From: UBA2259 sp964543485
Lineage (GTDB): Bacteria > Patescibacteriota > Dojkabacteria > SC72
Direction of reading: 5' to 3'
DNA length: 64,000 bases
Assembly (NCBI GenBank): GCA_964543485.1
Contig: CAZIYI010000001.1
Span: 62,001 to 126,000 of the forward strand
Shown here: piece after piece, positions 8,169 to 16,874 of the stretch
Position numbering within the stretch: the stretch's first letter is position 1
Layout: every line of letters starts with the position of its first letter
Translations under genes and position numbers: made by a program
Notes under the pieces: model-generated
Told to the model about the DNA's origin: nothing
What the model saw: the letters and a program-made list of their open reading frames with translations, nothing else
Databases searched by the model: none

Positions 8169-8496
8169 GTAAGTATCAAATAAGCCGGATTCTGTTTTAG
8201 ACGATTATCTATCTATGCGGTTTAACCTTGCTCCAAGGGGGGTTGCCACGCAGTACTGTATTACTACAATACCCGGTAGTCTCTTACACTACCATTTCAC
8301 CCTTACCCAGCTAACTTATAGTACGAAGCTCATACTCTAGGTTAGCTGGGCGGTATAACTTTCTGTTGCCCTTTTATCCGAAAGATCACTCCCTCCCAAT
8401 TCACATTGGCACTTACTGTGATATGTTCACAGCTGACATGGAGTCCGGACTTTCCTCACTAATCAAAAGATTAGCGCAATCATCTATGATACTTAC
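8169..8496 (-). ncRNA. rnpB: RNase P RNA (class A type)
   Basis: On the minus strand the 5' part has the signature GAGGAAAGTCCGGACT and the 3' part ends with ACAGAATCCGGCTT. The ends pair in a P1 helix: GTAAGTATCA (8496-8487) with TGATACTTAC (8178-8169). The long P12-like hairpin, CCCAGCTAAC...GTTAGCTGGG, the AGGGTGAAATGG segment and the ACAGAAAGTTATACCGCC conserved core are all present. This RNA is the catalytic subunit that matures tRNA 5' ends. Its length of about 328 nt is slightly short for the class. An extended -10 box ends 8 nt before the predicted 5' end. Confidence 0.97.
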
Positions 8497-8503
8497 ACCA
8501 TAT

Positions 8504-8512
8504 ATTATACCA
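8504..8512 (-). promoter_or_regulatory. extended -10 promoter of rnpB
   Basis: TGGTATAAT on the minus strand; initiation about 7 nt downstream falls on the first base of P1 (8496/8497), so the mature 5' end is probably the transcription start. The -35 position is weak and lies inside the last codons of the DUF4349 gene. Confidence 0.7.
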
Positions 8513-8513
8513 T

Positions 8514-9419
8514 TTATGTACTCTTTTTAGCCCTATTTCTTTTTACAAAGTACCTAATCGTGAAAAATGGAATCAATATTATTGGTGAAAATACAACAAT
8601 CCAAATTATCATATCTACAAAACCCTTAAGAACAGAAATTAAAGACTTAAGAGCAACCTTAAACTCTCCCCATGGTTTCCACTGGTCCTCCGCAATATTT
8701 AAGCCCGTTTTATCCAATGCAAATGTAACTGACATAAATGAATAATCGGTCTGACTATCAAAGTATCTCTTTCTCTGTTCGTAACTCTCAATCTCCCCTC
8801 TAACAGTATTTAATTCTCTTTGAACTGCTAAAACATCCCCAACACTCTCCGCTCTTTCAAGTATTTTGTTTAACTGGGCCTCAGTATTTCTAAGGTTAGT
8901 TAATCTAGATGTAATATCAATATACTCTTCTGTAACATCCGTGGTAGATACATTAGCATATGTAACCTCACCATCTAACTCCCGAAGTTCGTTATAGTAT
9001 TTTTCAAAATCCTCAACAGGAACCTTTACAGTAATCTGTACAACCCTATCATTACCCTGTCCATAATCATATATGTTTGTAATCTGACCAAAATACTTAC
9101 CATTGATACTCTTCAAACCAGTAACAGATTCATCAATATTTTCTACAAGAATAGATACACTACCATTCTTTTGAACTTTTGAACCCTCTGCATCATTTAT
9201 TAACTGCTCTGATTCTAATTTGGCACTATCATCTAAATTTAAGAGATAATTAGGAGGAGAAGAATCATACTCATCTATTGAATCATATCCAGAAGAGTAT
9301 CCTCTACCAGTTGTATCATACTCTTTATAATATCCTACTCCAATGAAAAGTAGAAAAAGAATTAAAACAACAACACTACCTGCTATACCAAGAATAATTA
9401 AAAGTGTTCTTTTCTGCAT
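8514..9419 (-). CDS. DUF4349 membrane-anchored protein
   Basis: The 301-aa protein has a signal/TM helix (residues 6-29), a Ser/Tyr/Asp-rich linker (35-60), a DUF4349 region (about 80-240) with a predicted coiled coil (ITSRLTNLRNTEAQLNKIL, near 170-190; QRELNTVRGEIESYEQRK near 200), and a second membrane helix near 265-288 with a basic tail. This order is typical of DUF4349 proteins, which are envelope proteins of unknown role. It ends 18 nt before rnpB and follows rpsI by about 70 nt. Function not assigned. Confidence 0.85.
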   Translation of the reverse strand: MQKRTLLIILGIAGSVVVLILFLLFIGVGYYKEYDTTGRGYSSGYDSIDEYDSSPPNYLLNLDDSAKLESEQLINDAEGSKVQKNGSVSILVENIDESVTGLKSINGKYFGQITNIYDYGQGNDRVVQITVKVPVEDFEKYYNELRELDGEVTYANVSTTDVTEEYIDITSRLTNLRNTEAQLNKILERAESVGDVLAVQRELNTVRGEIESYEQRKRYFDSQTDYSFMSVTFALDKTGLNIAEDQWKPWGEFKVALKSLISVLKGFVDMIIWIVVFSPIILIPFFTIRYFVKRNRAKKST

Positions 9420-9489
9420 ATTGAAAAATATCTAAAATAAGATACCTATATGATATACCCAAACAAATACCTACACAATATGAAAATAA

Positions 9490-9882
9490 TTAACGCTTTG
9501 AGAATTGAGGTTTCTTTCTTGCCTTAATATGATGATATTTCTTCCTTTCAACCTCTCTTGGATCTCGAGTAATAAGTCCTGCTTTTCTTAAAACTGGTTT
9601 AAGAGATTCATCCATTATAGACAACGCCCTACCCAATCCTAATCTAATTGCATCTATTTGAGAATTAATACCACCACCATTTACCTTTGCAGTAAAGTAA
9701 TATTTATCTTTCAAATCAGTCACCAATAATCCATAATTAACTAATTTCTCAGCATCTTTGTTGTTAGCGAAATATTCGTCAATTGCCTTTGCGTTTACTG
9801 TAGACGCCTTTTGACCAGAGTAAATCCTTACTCTTGATGTTGATGTTTTTCTTCTTCCTATTCCTTCAAAATATTTAGTCAT
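9490..9882 (-). CDS. rpsI: 30S ribosomal protein S9
   Basis: 130 aa, full length. It shows GIGRRKTSTSRV at the start, the VNGGGINSQ loop, LGLGRAL and the basic tail ending KKPQFSKR, whose terminal Lys-Arg contacts P-site tRNA in known ribosomes. It is 16 nt after rplM, the usual rplM-rpsI pair, here appended to the alpha operon after rplQ. Confidence 0.98.
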   Translation of the reverse strand: MTKYFEGIGRRKTSTSRVRIYSGQKASTVNAKAIDEYFANNKDAEKLVNYGLLVTDLKDKYYFTAKVNGGGINSQIDAIRLGLGRALSIMDESLKPVLRKAGLITRDPREVERKKYHHIKARKKPQFSKR

Positions 9883-9898
9883 TTAAGATAAATACAAA

Positions 9899-10333
9899 TT
9901 ATAATTTATACTCAATTGGTTTCTGAGCTTCGTTCTTATGCTCTCCATTCTTATATATGAATAGACGATTAAACCTACCATCCCTAAGCTTGTTCTTAGG
10001 TAACATATTCTTAACTGCCAATTCAATTATTTTTCTAGAATCTTTCTTGAGTTGATCTGCAAACACAATCTCTTTCAAACCACCAGGAAACCCAGAGTGT
10101 TTGTAATATATCTTTTTTAACTCCTTACCCCTTGTTAATTTTACTAAATCACTATTAAGAACAATAACAAAATCTCCACCATCGACATGAGGGGTAATAT
10201 TTGTTTTACCCTTACCGATTAGTAAAGATACAATCTTAGTAGCAACCCTACCAAGAATCTGATCCTTGGCATCTATTACATACCACTCTCTTGTTACATC
10301 TTCTTTTTTACTAGACTCTGTTTTGTATTTCAT
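9899..10333 (-). CDS. rplM: 50S ribosomal protein L13
   Basis: 144 aa, the usual length. Motifs: WYVIDAKDQILGRVAT, HVDGGDFVIV, the KxYYKHSGFPGG block and AVKNMLPKNKLRDGRFNRL. It assembles early on 23S rRNA. It is 16 nt downstream of rplQ and 16 nt upstream of rpsI, in one transcript. Confidence 0.98.
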   Translation of the reverse strand: MKYKTESSKKEDVTREWYVIDAKDQILGRVATKIVSLLIGKGKTNITPHVDGGDFVIVLNSDLVKLTRGKELKKIYYKHSGFPGGLKEIVFADQLKKDSRKIIELAVKNMLPKNKLRDGRFNRLFIYKNGEHKNEAQKPIEYKL

Positions 10334-10349
10334 ATATCTATATATCTAT

Positions 10350-10880
10350 TTAAATTCCAGATCTTGTCCTTGCTCTCTCTTTTTTCATAGGTTCAACTTT
10401 CTTAGATACACTCTTTCTACCTAAGTTAAGAATCCCTTTCTTTCTTTCCTCTGTATCCTGAGCCTTTACAACCTCTTGCTCTTTCTCTTCTACCTTTTTA
10501 GAACCCTTCTTTTCTACTTTTGGTTTAACTTTAAAACCTACTATCTCAACTTTAGATATCTCTGAATTATCACCAGCCCTAAAACCAATCTTACTTATTT
10601 TAATCTTAGAACTATCCTTTTTAGCAACCTCAAAAAGTTTTTTAATCAGCTTCTCATCACCTAAAACAGTATGTAAATTTCTAATCAATGATAGGTCACC
10701 ATCAACAGAAATCTTCACTTTGTTAAAGATAGATTCTAACTCTCCCTTAAGTACCTTTGCTTTTACAGAAGATGTTTTAACATAGCCACTCGTAAGGATA
10801 GATCTCAACTGATTTTGGATCATCGCCTTCCTATGTGAATGTGTCTTACCTAATTTTTTAATACTATTTCTTTTATACAT
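10350..10880 (-). CDS. rplQ: 50S ribosomal protein L17 with C-terminal extension
   Basis: The first 115 or so residues match L17 (GKTHSHRKAMIQNQLRSIL, LGFRAGDN-like GFRAGDNSE). The usual protein ends near there, but here it continues with about 60 Lys/Glu-rich residues to 176 aa, ending RARTRSGI. Similar charged tails occur on S5 and L24 in this window. It directly follows rpoA (7 nt) in the alpha operon. Confidence 0.96.
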   Translation of the reverse strand: MYKRNSIKKLGKTHSHRKAMIQNQLRSILTSGYVKTSSVKAKVLKGELESIFNKVKISVDGDLSLIRNLHTVLGDEKLIKKLFEVAKKDSSKIKISKIGFRAGDNSEISKVEIVGFKVKPKVEKKGSKKVEEKEQEVVKAQDTEERKKGILNLGRKSVSKKVEPMKKERARTRSGI

Positions 10881-10887
10881 CTTCTAA

Positions 10888-11847
10888 TTATTCACCTCTA
10901 ATATTAACACCATATTGATTTAACAACTCTACTACCTCATTTAATGACTTGTTCCCAAATCCGGAGAGATTAAGTAAATCATCAACAGAAACACTCCTTA
11001 AATCTCCCAATGTTTTGTAACCACCAGAAAGTAATCCAGTTTTTGATCTCTTTGATATTGGTAAATCCTCAACTCTCAAATCTTCAACCTCATCCTCTTG
11101 AACATCTTCCTCAATCTCTTCAATCTTATTTATTTCCTCAACCTTCTGCTCAACCTCTTTCTTAGATACACCCATTGCAATCATTACTTTACCAGCAAAC
11201 TCTTGTAATATTTCAGAAGAGGTTAGTAATGCTTCTTTTGGAGAAATACTTCCATCAGTAACTACTCCTATTACAACTGAGTCTAAATCCGTTTCCTGAC
11301 CCTTACGTGCTTTTTCTACACTTAAGCTAATCTTTTCTATTGGAGCAAAATCACAATCCAAAGGAATCATTCCCTCAGCATTTCTATCCATATTAGTTGC
11401 ATCTTTAAATCCAACACCGGATTCAACAATCAAATCAATATAAAGGGATGCAGATTCATCTGTTAGGTTTGCGATAACCATATCAGGAGTTGTAACTGTT
11501 ACACCTGCATCAACAATAATGTCAGATGCCTTTACTACTTTCTTTCCTTTAACATCAATTTTACATTTCTTTTCACCCTCAGAATCAACCTTAAACTTAA
11601 CCTGCTTAAGATTTAAAATTATACTTACAACATCCTCTTTGACCCCCTCTATTGTAGAGTATTCATGCTTAGCACCTTTTACTTTGATAGCGGTGATACC
11701 TGAACCCTTCAAACTAGAGTAAAGAATTCTTCTTAAAGCGTTACCCAATGTATGACCATACCCTCTTGGCAAAGGAGCTATCTCATACAAACCAGAGTTT
11801 CCCTCTTCTTCTCTAATTATTACTTTTATATCTTTAAATGCTTCCAT
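10888..11847 (-). CDS. rpoA: RNA polymerase alpha subunit
   Basis: 319 aa with both domains. The N-terminal assembly domain has PLPRGYGHTLGNALRRILYSS and the SVEKARKG motif; an acidic linker (about 235-260) leads to a C-terminal domain (about 262-319) with LPISKRSKTGLLSGGYKTLGDL-type helix-hairpin-helix residues used for UP-element and activator contacts. It lies between rpsD and rplQ, the standard alpha-operon position. Confidence 0.98.
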   Translation of the reverse strand: MEAFKDIKVIIREEEGNSGLYEIAPLPRGYGHTLGNALRRILYSSLKGSGITAIKVKGAKHEYSTIEGVKEDVVSIILNLKQVKFKVDSEGEKKCKIDVKGKKVVKASDIIVDAGVTVTTPDMVIANLTDESASLYIDLIVESGVGFKDATNMDRNAEGMIPLDCDFAPIEKISLSVEKARKGQETDLDSVVIGVVTDGSISPKEALLTSSEILQEFAGKVMIAMGVSKKEVEQKVEEINKIEEIEEDVQEDEVEDLRVEDLPISKRSKTGLLSGGYKTLGDLRSVSVDDLLNLSGFGNKSLNEVVELLNQYGVNIRGE

Positions 11848-11868
11848 TATATTTTTAAAAACAAATTA

Positions 11869-12480
11869 TTATCTTGAGTAGTACTCGATTATTAGATTCT
11901 CACGAATACCTTCGTCAATTTCATCCCTAATTGGTAATCTAGAAACTTTTACCTTTGTGTCTTTTGCTTCCAACCACTCTGGTACAGCAAAAAATTTCTC
12001 CGCAGGAGCAAGTTTCGCATATTTAAGTTCAACTGTATCACTATCTTTAAGCTCTAAAGATGGAACAGTAAACTTCTTACCATTAAGTAAAACATGACCA
12101 TGAACAATATACTGTCTCGAAGCAGCTCTTGAAGGAGCCAATCCACCAAGATACAATACATTATCCATTCTTAACTCAAGTATTCTTAAAAATTCCAATC
12201 CCTTATCAAGGTTGCTAACCTTAGCCCTTCTACTTGCCTCAACATATATATTCTTAAACTGTTTCTCTCTTAATCCATATGTTCTTTTTACCTTTTGCTT
12301 TTCTCTTAATTGTAAACCGTAGTTTGAAAGTCGAGCCCTTCTCGCATTACCGTGTTGGCCAGGAGGAAAAGGTTTTCTTTTAATTCCTGCCTTATCGGAG
12401 AAAGATCTCGCACCCTTTAGATTAAGGTTTACTCCCTCTCTTCTACTTAATCTCTCTTTTGGACCTGTATATCTACCCAT
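11869..12480 (-). CDS. rpsD: 30S ribosomal protein S4
   Basis: 203 aa. It carries the S4 RNA-binding fold: RKPFPPGQHG, the QLREKQKVKRTYGLREKQ helix and SRAASRQYIVHGHVLLNG. No zinc-binding Cys cluster at the N-terminus, so it is the C- (Cys-free) form. S4 is a primary 16S binder and in other bacteria represses the alpha operon; no leader pseudoknot was identified here. Confidence 0.98.
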   Translation of the reverse strand: MGRYTGPKERLSRREGVNLNLKGARSFSDKAGIKRKPFPPGQHGNARRARLSNYGLQLREKQKVKRTYGLREKQFKNIYVEASRRAKVSNLDKGLEFLRILELRMDNVLYLGGLAPSRAASRQYIVHGHVLLNGKKFTVPSLELKDSDTVELKYAKLAPAEKFFAVPEWLEAKDTKVKVSRLPIRDEIDEGIRENLIIEYYSR

Positions 12481-12501
12481 CTATATATTATTTATATTAT
12501 G

Positions 12502-12879
12502 TTATTTTCTAGGACTCTTTCTTGGCCTACATCCATTATGTGGAATAGGGGTTCTATCAACCAATGTAGTAATCTTTAAACCAGCAGAATCTAAACCCTT
12601 AACAGCTGCATTTCTTCCAGCACCCGGACCACTTACTATTACTTTGACCTCTTTCAATCCATACTTCTTAATAGCTTTTTCAGCAGCATCCAAAGATGCT
12701 TTTGTTGCAGCAAAGGCAGTACTTCTTCTAGCCCCTTTAAAACCAACAACTGCTGGACTACCCTGTACTAATACCTCTCCATTCTGATCTGTTATAGATA
12801 TTACTGTATTATTAAAAGTTGCCTGTACAGTAACTACACCTGTTGTAACACTTTTTTTAGCTTTCTTACTAGTTGCCAT
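12502..12879 (-). CDS. rpsK: 30S ribosomal protein S11
   Basis: 125 aa, standard length. NNTVISITDQNGEVL, KGARRSTAFAA, VSGPGAGR and the terminal DRTPIPHNGCRPRKSPRK-type tail identify it. It sits on the 30S platform. It is 7 nt after rpsM and 21 nt before rpsD in the alpha operon. Confidence 0.98.
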   Translation of the reverse strand: MATSKKAKKSVTTGVVTVQATFNNTVISITDQNGEVLVQGSPAVVGFKGARRSTAFAATKASLDAAEKAIKKYGLKEVKVIVSGPGAGRNAAVKGLDSAGLKITTLVDRTPIPHNGCRPRKSPRK

Positions 12880-12886
12880 ATATATG

Positions 12887-13270
12887 CTATGTCTTTTCTA
12901 ATTTACGTTTTAATCCACCAACTGCTCTACTTCTTCCCTTTCTAGTATGAGCATTATGCCTTGTTCTTTGACCCCTAACTGGAAGTCCTATCTTGTGTCT
13001 AATACCTCTGTAACTTTTAATATCTTTTAACCTTTTAATATTTCTAAATATCTTTTGTCTTAGCTCTCCCTCTACTTCGAAATTTTTATCTAAATATCCT
13101 CTGATAACATCTAGATCGGACTCAGCCAAATCTTTAACCAATGTATTTTCATCTATCTTTGTTTCAGAACATATCTTTTTAGCAGATTGCTCCCCAATAC
13201 CATACACATTCATTAAAGAGACCCATAATCTCTTATCATTTGGTATTTCTAATCCAGCTACTCTTGCCAT
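12887..13270 (-). CDS. rpsM: 30S ribosomal protein S13
   Basis: 127 aa. MARVAGLEIPNDKR, VYGIGEQSAKKIC (helix-hairpin-helix), SYRGIRHKIGLPVRGQRT and a basic tail that reaches the P-site tRNA. The order rpmJ-rpsM-rpsK-rpsD-rpoA-rplQ is conserved. Confidence 0.98.
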   Translation of the reverse strand: MARVAGLEIPNDKRLWVSLMNVYGIGEQSAKKICSETKIDENTLVKDLAESDLDVIRGYLDKNFEVEGELRQKIFRNIKRLKDIKSYRGIRHKIGLPVRGQRTRHNAHTRKGRSRAVGGLKRKLEKT

Positions 13271-13294
13271 TTAAAAAATATTTATAAATATTAA

Positions 13295-13411
13295 CTAACC
13301 CTGTCTCTGCTTATGCTTAGGATTCTTTTTACAATATACATATACACGACCCTTTCGAGTTACAGTGTAACAACCATCACATCTTTTTTTTACTGATGCC
13401 TTGACCTTCAT
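13295..13411 (-). CDS. rpmJ: 50S ribosomal protein L36
   Basis: A 38-codon gene starting MKVKASVKKRCDGC and ending NPKHKQRQG. The zinc ligands C-x2-C, Cys and His of L36 (CDGC, YCKKNPKH) are complete. It starts 1 nt after the infA stop and is followed by rpsM, so it is part of the infA operon. Confidence 0.97.
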   Translation of the reverse strand: MKVKASVKKRCDGCYTVTRKGRVYVYCKKNPKHKQRQG

Positions 13412-13412
13412 T

Positions 13413-13646
13413 TTATTTATTCCTATATGTTATTCTCCCCTGTGTCTTATCATATGGGGTTATCTCTATCTTCACCTTATCTCCTTCTAAGATACGAATG
13501 TAGTGCATTCTCATCTTTCCAGAAAGATATCCTAAGACCTCTTTCTTACTACCATTAACATCAATCTCTACTACAAACTTTGTATTAGGTAAGCACTCTT
13601 TGACCACTCCCTCAAACTCATAAACTTTCTTAGTATCAACAGACAT
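13413..13646 (-). CDS. infA: Translation initiation factor IF-1
   Basis: 77 aa OB-fold protein: FEGVVKECLPNTKFVV, GYLSGKMRMHYIRIL and GDKVKIEITPYDKTQGRITYR are the classic IF-1 blocks. It blocks the ribosomal A site during initiation. It is the first gene after a consensus promoter and heads infA-rpmJ-rpsM and the alpha operon. The map gene that often lies between adk and infA is absent. Confidence 0.98.
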   Translation of the reverse strand: MSVDTKKVYEFEGVVKECLPNTKFVVEIDVNGSKKEVLGYLSGKMRMHYIRILEGDKVKIEITPYDKTQGRITYRNK

Positions 13647-13681
13647 AAGTAAAGGATTTGTAAATAAATAGAGTCGATGTG

Positions 13682-13710
13682 ATTATATCAAAGCTTTAGA
13701 CTTTTTTCAA
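13682..13710 (-). promoter_or_regulatory. promoter for infA and the alpha operon
   Basis: Minus strand TTGAAA (13710-13705), 17-nt spacer, TGA-TATAAT extended -10 (13687-13682). Initiation near 13675 leaves a leader of about 30 nt. It separates the infA-rpoA-rpsI genes from the secY-adk part. Confidence 0.75.
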
Positions 13711-13785
13711 AGGTTTATAGCGTTTTTCTTTGGAAATCACTACGCTTTACAAAGACGGATTAAGCATATCAAAAAGAGAAGCTTT

Positions 13786-14433
13786 TTACAACCCCAATTT
13801 CTTTATTAAATCGCTATGTATCTGCTCTATACTAGGAGAAGCATCTATCTCAATTAAAACCCCCCTTGTTCTGTATCTTTCAACTATGGGCTCAACAGTT
13901 CTTTTATACTCCTGCAATCTTAATCTGATTTTATCAGGTTGATCATCTTCTCTTTGTATTAACTTGGTACCACATTTATCACAGTATCCCTTAACACTCT
14001 CTGGCTTAGATATTTGATGATATGTAGAATCACAGTAAGGACAAACCGATCTCAATGACATTCTCTCCAATGCAATCTCTTCAGAGAGTAAGAAGTGTAC
14101 AAACACATCTAACTGTCTTCCATTCTGTTTAAGAAGCTCATCAAACATATCTACCTGTCCAGGATCTCTAACAACTGATACAAAAGCCCAGTTTTTTGTA
14201 GAATCGAAATTCTTCAACCATTTATTCAACATACTGTATGTTAAATCATTGGGAACAAATTGACCCTTAGACCAGAATTGATATGCTTTAAACGCCTCTA
14301 TATCGCCCTCTTTGTACATTCTTCTAAACATCTCACCTGTTCCGATATTCTCAAAATCATATTTCTGAACAAGTAAGTCTACTTGAGTATCTTTACCACT
14401 ACCTGAAGGACCATGAAAAAGTATTGTTTTCAT
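13786..14433 (-). CDS. adk: Adenylate kinase (zinc LID type)
   Basis: 215 aa, a long-type kinase converting ATP + AMP to 2 ADP. Seen: P-loop GPSGSGKDTQ (usual GxGKGT has Gly where Asp stands), the AMP site GTGEMFRR, and a LID with zinc motif CPYC...CDKC and conserved QREDDQPD. The usual DGFPR block is shortened to SVVRDPGQVD; the Arg aligns with the catalytic Arg but the preceding Asp-Gly-Phe-Pro is gone. Its place after secY is standard. I am confident of the family, less so of normal kinetics. Confidence 0.92.
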   Translation of the reverse strand: MKTILFHGPSGSGKDTQVDLLVQKYDFENIGTGEMFRRMYKEGDIEAFKAYQFWSKGQFVPNDLTYSMLNKWLKNFDSTKNWAFVSVVRDPGQVDMFDELLKQNGRQLDVFVHFLLSEEIALERMSLRSVCPYCDSTYHQISKPESVKGYCDKCGTKLIQREDDQPDKIRLRLQEYKRTVEPIVERYRTRGVLIEIDASPSIEQIHSDLIKKLGL

Positions 14434-14487
14434 AAGTATTTAGTATGTATTAAATATTTCTTTATGGAAATATGATATCACAAAAAA

Positions 14488-15753
14488 TTACAGATATTTA
14501 GAATAGTCCCTTACAACAATCATAGAGGAAACCTGTCTTCTAATATCTAATACGACACCAACCATAATTAAAAGACCTGTACCTGTAATAATGGTAACTG
14601 TCATAAGATTGAACTCTATTAATATATTTGGAAGTATTGATATAAATGCTAAGAATGTAGCCCCTATCGCTGCTAACCTAAATGCAACACTTCTTAAATA
14701 TGAAGATGTGTTTTTACCAGGTCTAATACCGGGTATAAAGCCACCCTGTTTTTGGAGATTTTCTGCTAACTCATCAGTTTTAAATACAACTGTTAAGTAG
14801 AAAAATGAAAAACCAACTATCAACACAAATGTAAGTAAATTACTATACAAAGGATTATCTAAAAAGTTCATAACCTTAGTGGTAATATTTAAGATAGTAT
14901 CACTCACATCCCTACTCAAAATAAATTTACCAATTAACTGAGGGAAGGAAAGTAAAGAGACTGCAAAGATTACTGGCATTACTCCAAACTGAGTTAATTT
15001 GACAGGAATATAGCTATCCATAGCACCACCAGTTCTAACCCTTCTTGAGTACTGAACCCGAATCCGTCTTTGTGCCTCAGAGATATATACAACAGAAGCA
15101 ATGAGCAGAAGTGTAACAACTATGAGTACCCCTCTTTGGAATGGATCCATAAATCTAAAGTTATTACTCAAAGTACCTGGGATACCCGCGATAATACCTA
15201 AAAAGATTAAATATGAAGAGCCACCTCCGACACCACTTTCAGATATTAACTCTGCAAACCACATAACTATAATAGAGCCGGCTGTAAGTGTAGCAATCAT
15301 AGTAATTAACTGTACTATTTCTAATTGATCAACTAGCCCAAAACCCCTTAATGTTGAATATATTACAAAAGATTGCATAATTGCTAATGGAACAGTTAGT
15401 AATCTTGTATACATACTAATTGTTTTTCTCCCCTCTGGACCCTCTTTTCTTAACTCTTCTAGTTTAGGAATAACAGTACCAAGTAGCTGCAAGGTAATAG
15501 ATGCGTTGATATATGGACTTAAACCAATAGCTGCAATGGAGGCAGTTTCTAATACACCACCAGATACAGTAGAAAGCAAATCACCAAAGTTACTACCTTC
15601 AAAAAGCTTAGTGATTGCATCTGCTGGAATACCTGTAACAGGTATTGCTGCCAAAAATCTATATGCCAGAAGTATTATTATGGAAAATATTATCTTTTTT
15701 CTAATCTCAACTGTACTTAAGATTCTCTTCGCTATATCAATATATTTATTCAT
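14488..15753 (-). CDS. secY: Protein translocase subunit SecY
   Basis: 421 aa with ten membrane helices. Recognisable blocks: the plug region SGGVLETASIAAIGLSPYINASI, TIxMYTRLL, RIRVQYSRR and GGFIPGIRPGKNTSSYL. SecY forms the Sec channel for export and membrane insertion, consistent with the many signal peptides in the window. It is 11 nt after rplO, the normal spc operon position. Confidence 0.98.
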   Translation of the reverse strand: MNKYIDIAKRILSTVEIRKKIIFSIIILLAYRFLAAIPVTGIPADAITKLFEGSNFGDLLSTVSGGVLETASIAAIGLSPYINASITLQLLGTVIPKLEELRKEGPEGRKTISMYTRLLTVPLAIMQSFVIYSTLRGFGLVDQLEIVQLITMIATLTAGSIIVMWFAELISESGVGGGSSYLIFLGIIAGIPGTLSNNFRFMDPFQRGVLIVVTLLLIASVVYISEAQRRIRVQYSRRVRTGGAMDSYIPVKLTQFGVMPVIFAVSLLSFPQLIGKFILSRDVSDTILNITTKVMNFLDNPLYSNLLTFVLIVGFSFFYLTVVFKTDELAENLQKQGGFIPGIRPGKNTSSYLRSVAFRLAAIGATFLAFISILPNILIEFNLMTVTIITGTGLLIMVGVVLDIRRQVSSMIVVRDYSKYL

Positions 15754-15764
15754 TGTTGTAGAGG

Positions 15765-16208
15765 TTACTTTATAGAACCCCCTGCTTTTTGAATCTTTGT
15801 TTTTGCATTCTCAGATGCAGGAAGCCCACTTAATTCAATCTTTTTTGTTATTTCTCCATCTCCTAGTATCTTAACAGATACAGTTCTCTCTGCTATTAAA
15901 GCTTTCTTCTTAAGTGTTTCTAAAGATACAGTATCACCATCTTTGAAATTCTTTTCAATTATATCTAGGTTAATTGCTGTTGCCTCAACCTTTTTGGCCC
16001 TATTAAAACCTGCAAACTTAGGCATTCTTCTAAAGAAAGGAACGTTTCCACCCTCAAAAAATATTAAGGACTTATGACCAGCTCTAGACTTCTGTCCTTT
16101 AGAGCCCCTTGTAGAAGTATGACCTCCAACACCAGACCCATACCCTCTTCCAAGTCTCTTACCCCCTTTTGTTCTATTTTTTCTTTCTGGAATATTTTCT
16201 AAATACAT
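15765..16208 (-). CDS. rplO: 50S ribosomal protein L15
   Basis: 147 aa. RTKGGKRLGRGYGSGVGGHTSTRG-type Gly/Arg-rich N-terminus, GHKSLIFFEGGNVPFFRRMPK and the ending KIQKAGGSIK. It starts only 4 nt after rpsE stops, leaving no room for rpmD (L30), which is normally between them. Confidence 0.98.
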   Translation of the reverse strand: MYLENIPERKNRTKGGKRLGRGYGSGVGGHTSTRGSKGQKSRAGHKSLIFFEGGNVPFFRRMPKFAGFNRAKKVEATAINLDIIEKNFKDGDTVSLETLKKKALIAERTVSVKILGDGEITKKIELSGLPASENAKTKIQKAGGSIK

Positions 16209-16212
16209 ATAT

Positions 16213-16860
16213 CTATTTACTTACTTTAGATCTTTTATTATCTCTACCTCTATACTCTCTTTTGTTTTTCGCAAACTTATTACCCTCTTTCTCTTCTGCT
16301 CTTTTTTTAGCTCTTCTCTTCTCTTCTTTAATCTTTCTCTCTTTATCTGTTTCTTTCTTTAATTCAACTCTTTCTCTCATATTCTTCATTCTTTCTAATA
16401 CTCTCTTGTTTCTTAAACTCTTTAATGCACTAAAAGTGGCATAAGCAGAAGCAATAGCGTCACTAGTACCCATTAACTTACCGTATACATTATCAATACC
16501 ACATAACTCTAATACTGTTCTTACAGATGAGCCGGCGATAACACCAGTACCTGGTCTTGCAGGTCTAAGCATTACTCTTGCAGCACCCTGTTTGAAGAAT
16601 ACTTCATGAGGTATAGTGTCTCCTGCTAACTGCATTCTTGTTAATTTTTTAGTTGCAATTCTTTCACCCTTTTCTACTGCACTTTTAGTATCTACACCTC
16701 TACCTAAGCCAACACCTACAGAACCGTTATGGTCTCCTACAACTACCATTGCACTAAATCTCAATCTCTTTCCACCTTTAGTAACCTTAGCTACTCTTCT
16801 TATAGAGACTGTCTTTTTATCATACATTCTTTCTTTTTTCTCTGTATAGTGTTCTGCCAT
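16213..16860 (-). CDS. rpsE: 30S ribosomal protein S5 with charged C-terminal tail
   Basis: The first 155 residues are S5: RRVAKVTKGGKRLRFSAMVVVGD, GRGVDTKSAVEKG, RPARPGTGVIAG and KLMGTSDAIASAYATFSAL. The protein then continues with about 60 Lys/Arg/Glu-rich residues to 215 aa, longer than the usual 165-170. S5 lines the mRNA entry tunnel and contributes to accuracy. It lies between rplR and rplO in the spc operon. Confidence 0.97.
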   Translation of the reverse strand: MAEHYTEKKERMYDKKTVSIRRVAKVTKGGKRLRFSAMVVVGDHNGSVGVGLGRGVDTKSAVEKGERIATKKLTRMQLAGDTIPHEVFFKQGAARVMLRPARPGTGVIAGSSVRTVLELCGIDNVYGKLMGTSDAIASAYATFSALKSLRNKRVLERMKNMRERVELKKETDKERKIKEEKRRAKKRAEEKEGNKFAKNKREYRGRDNKRSKVSK

Positions 16861-16874
16861 TTATATATATTTAA

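Noticed and set aside
16209..16212. A possible L30 gene between rpsE and rplO
   Set aside because: Only 4 nt separate the two genes; L30 is absent here.
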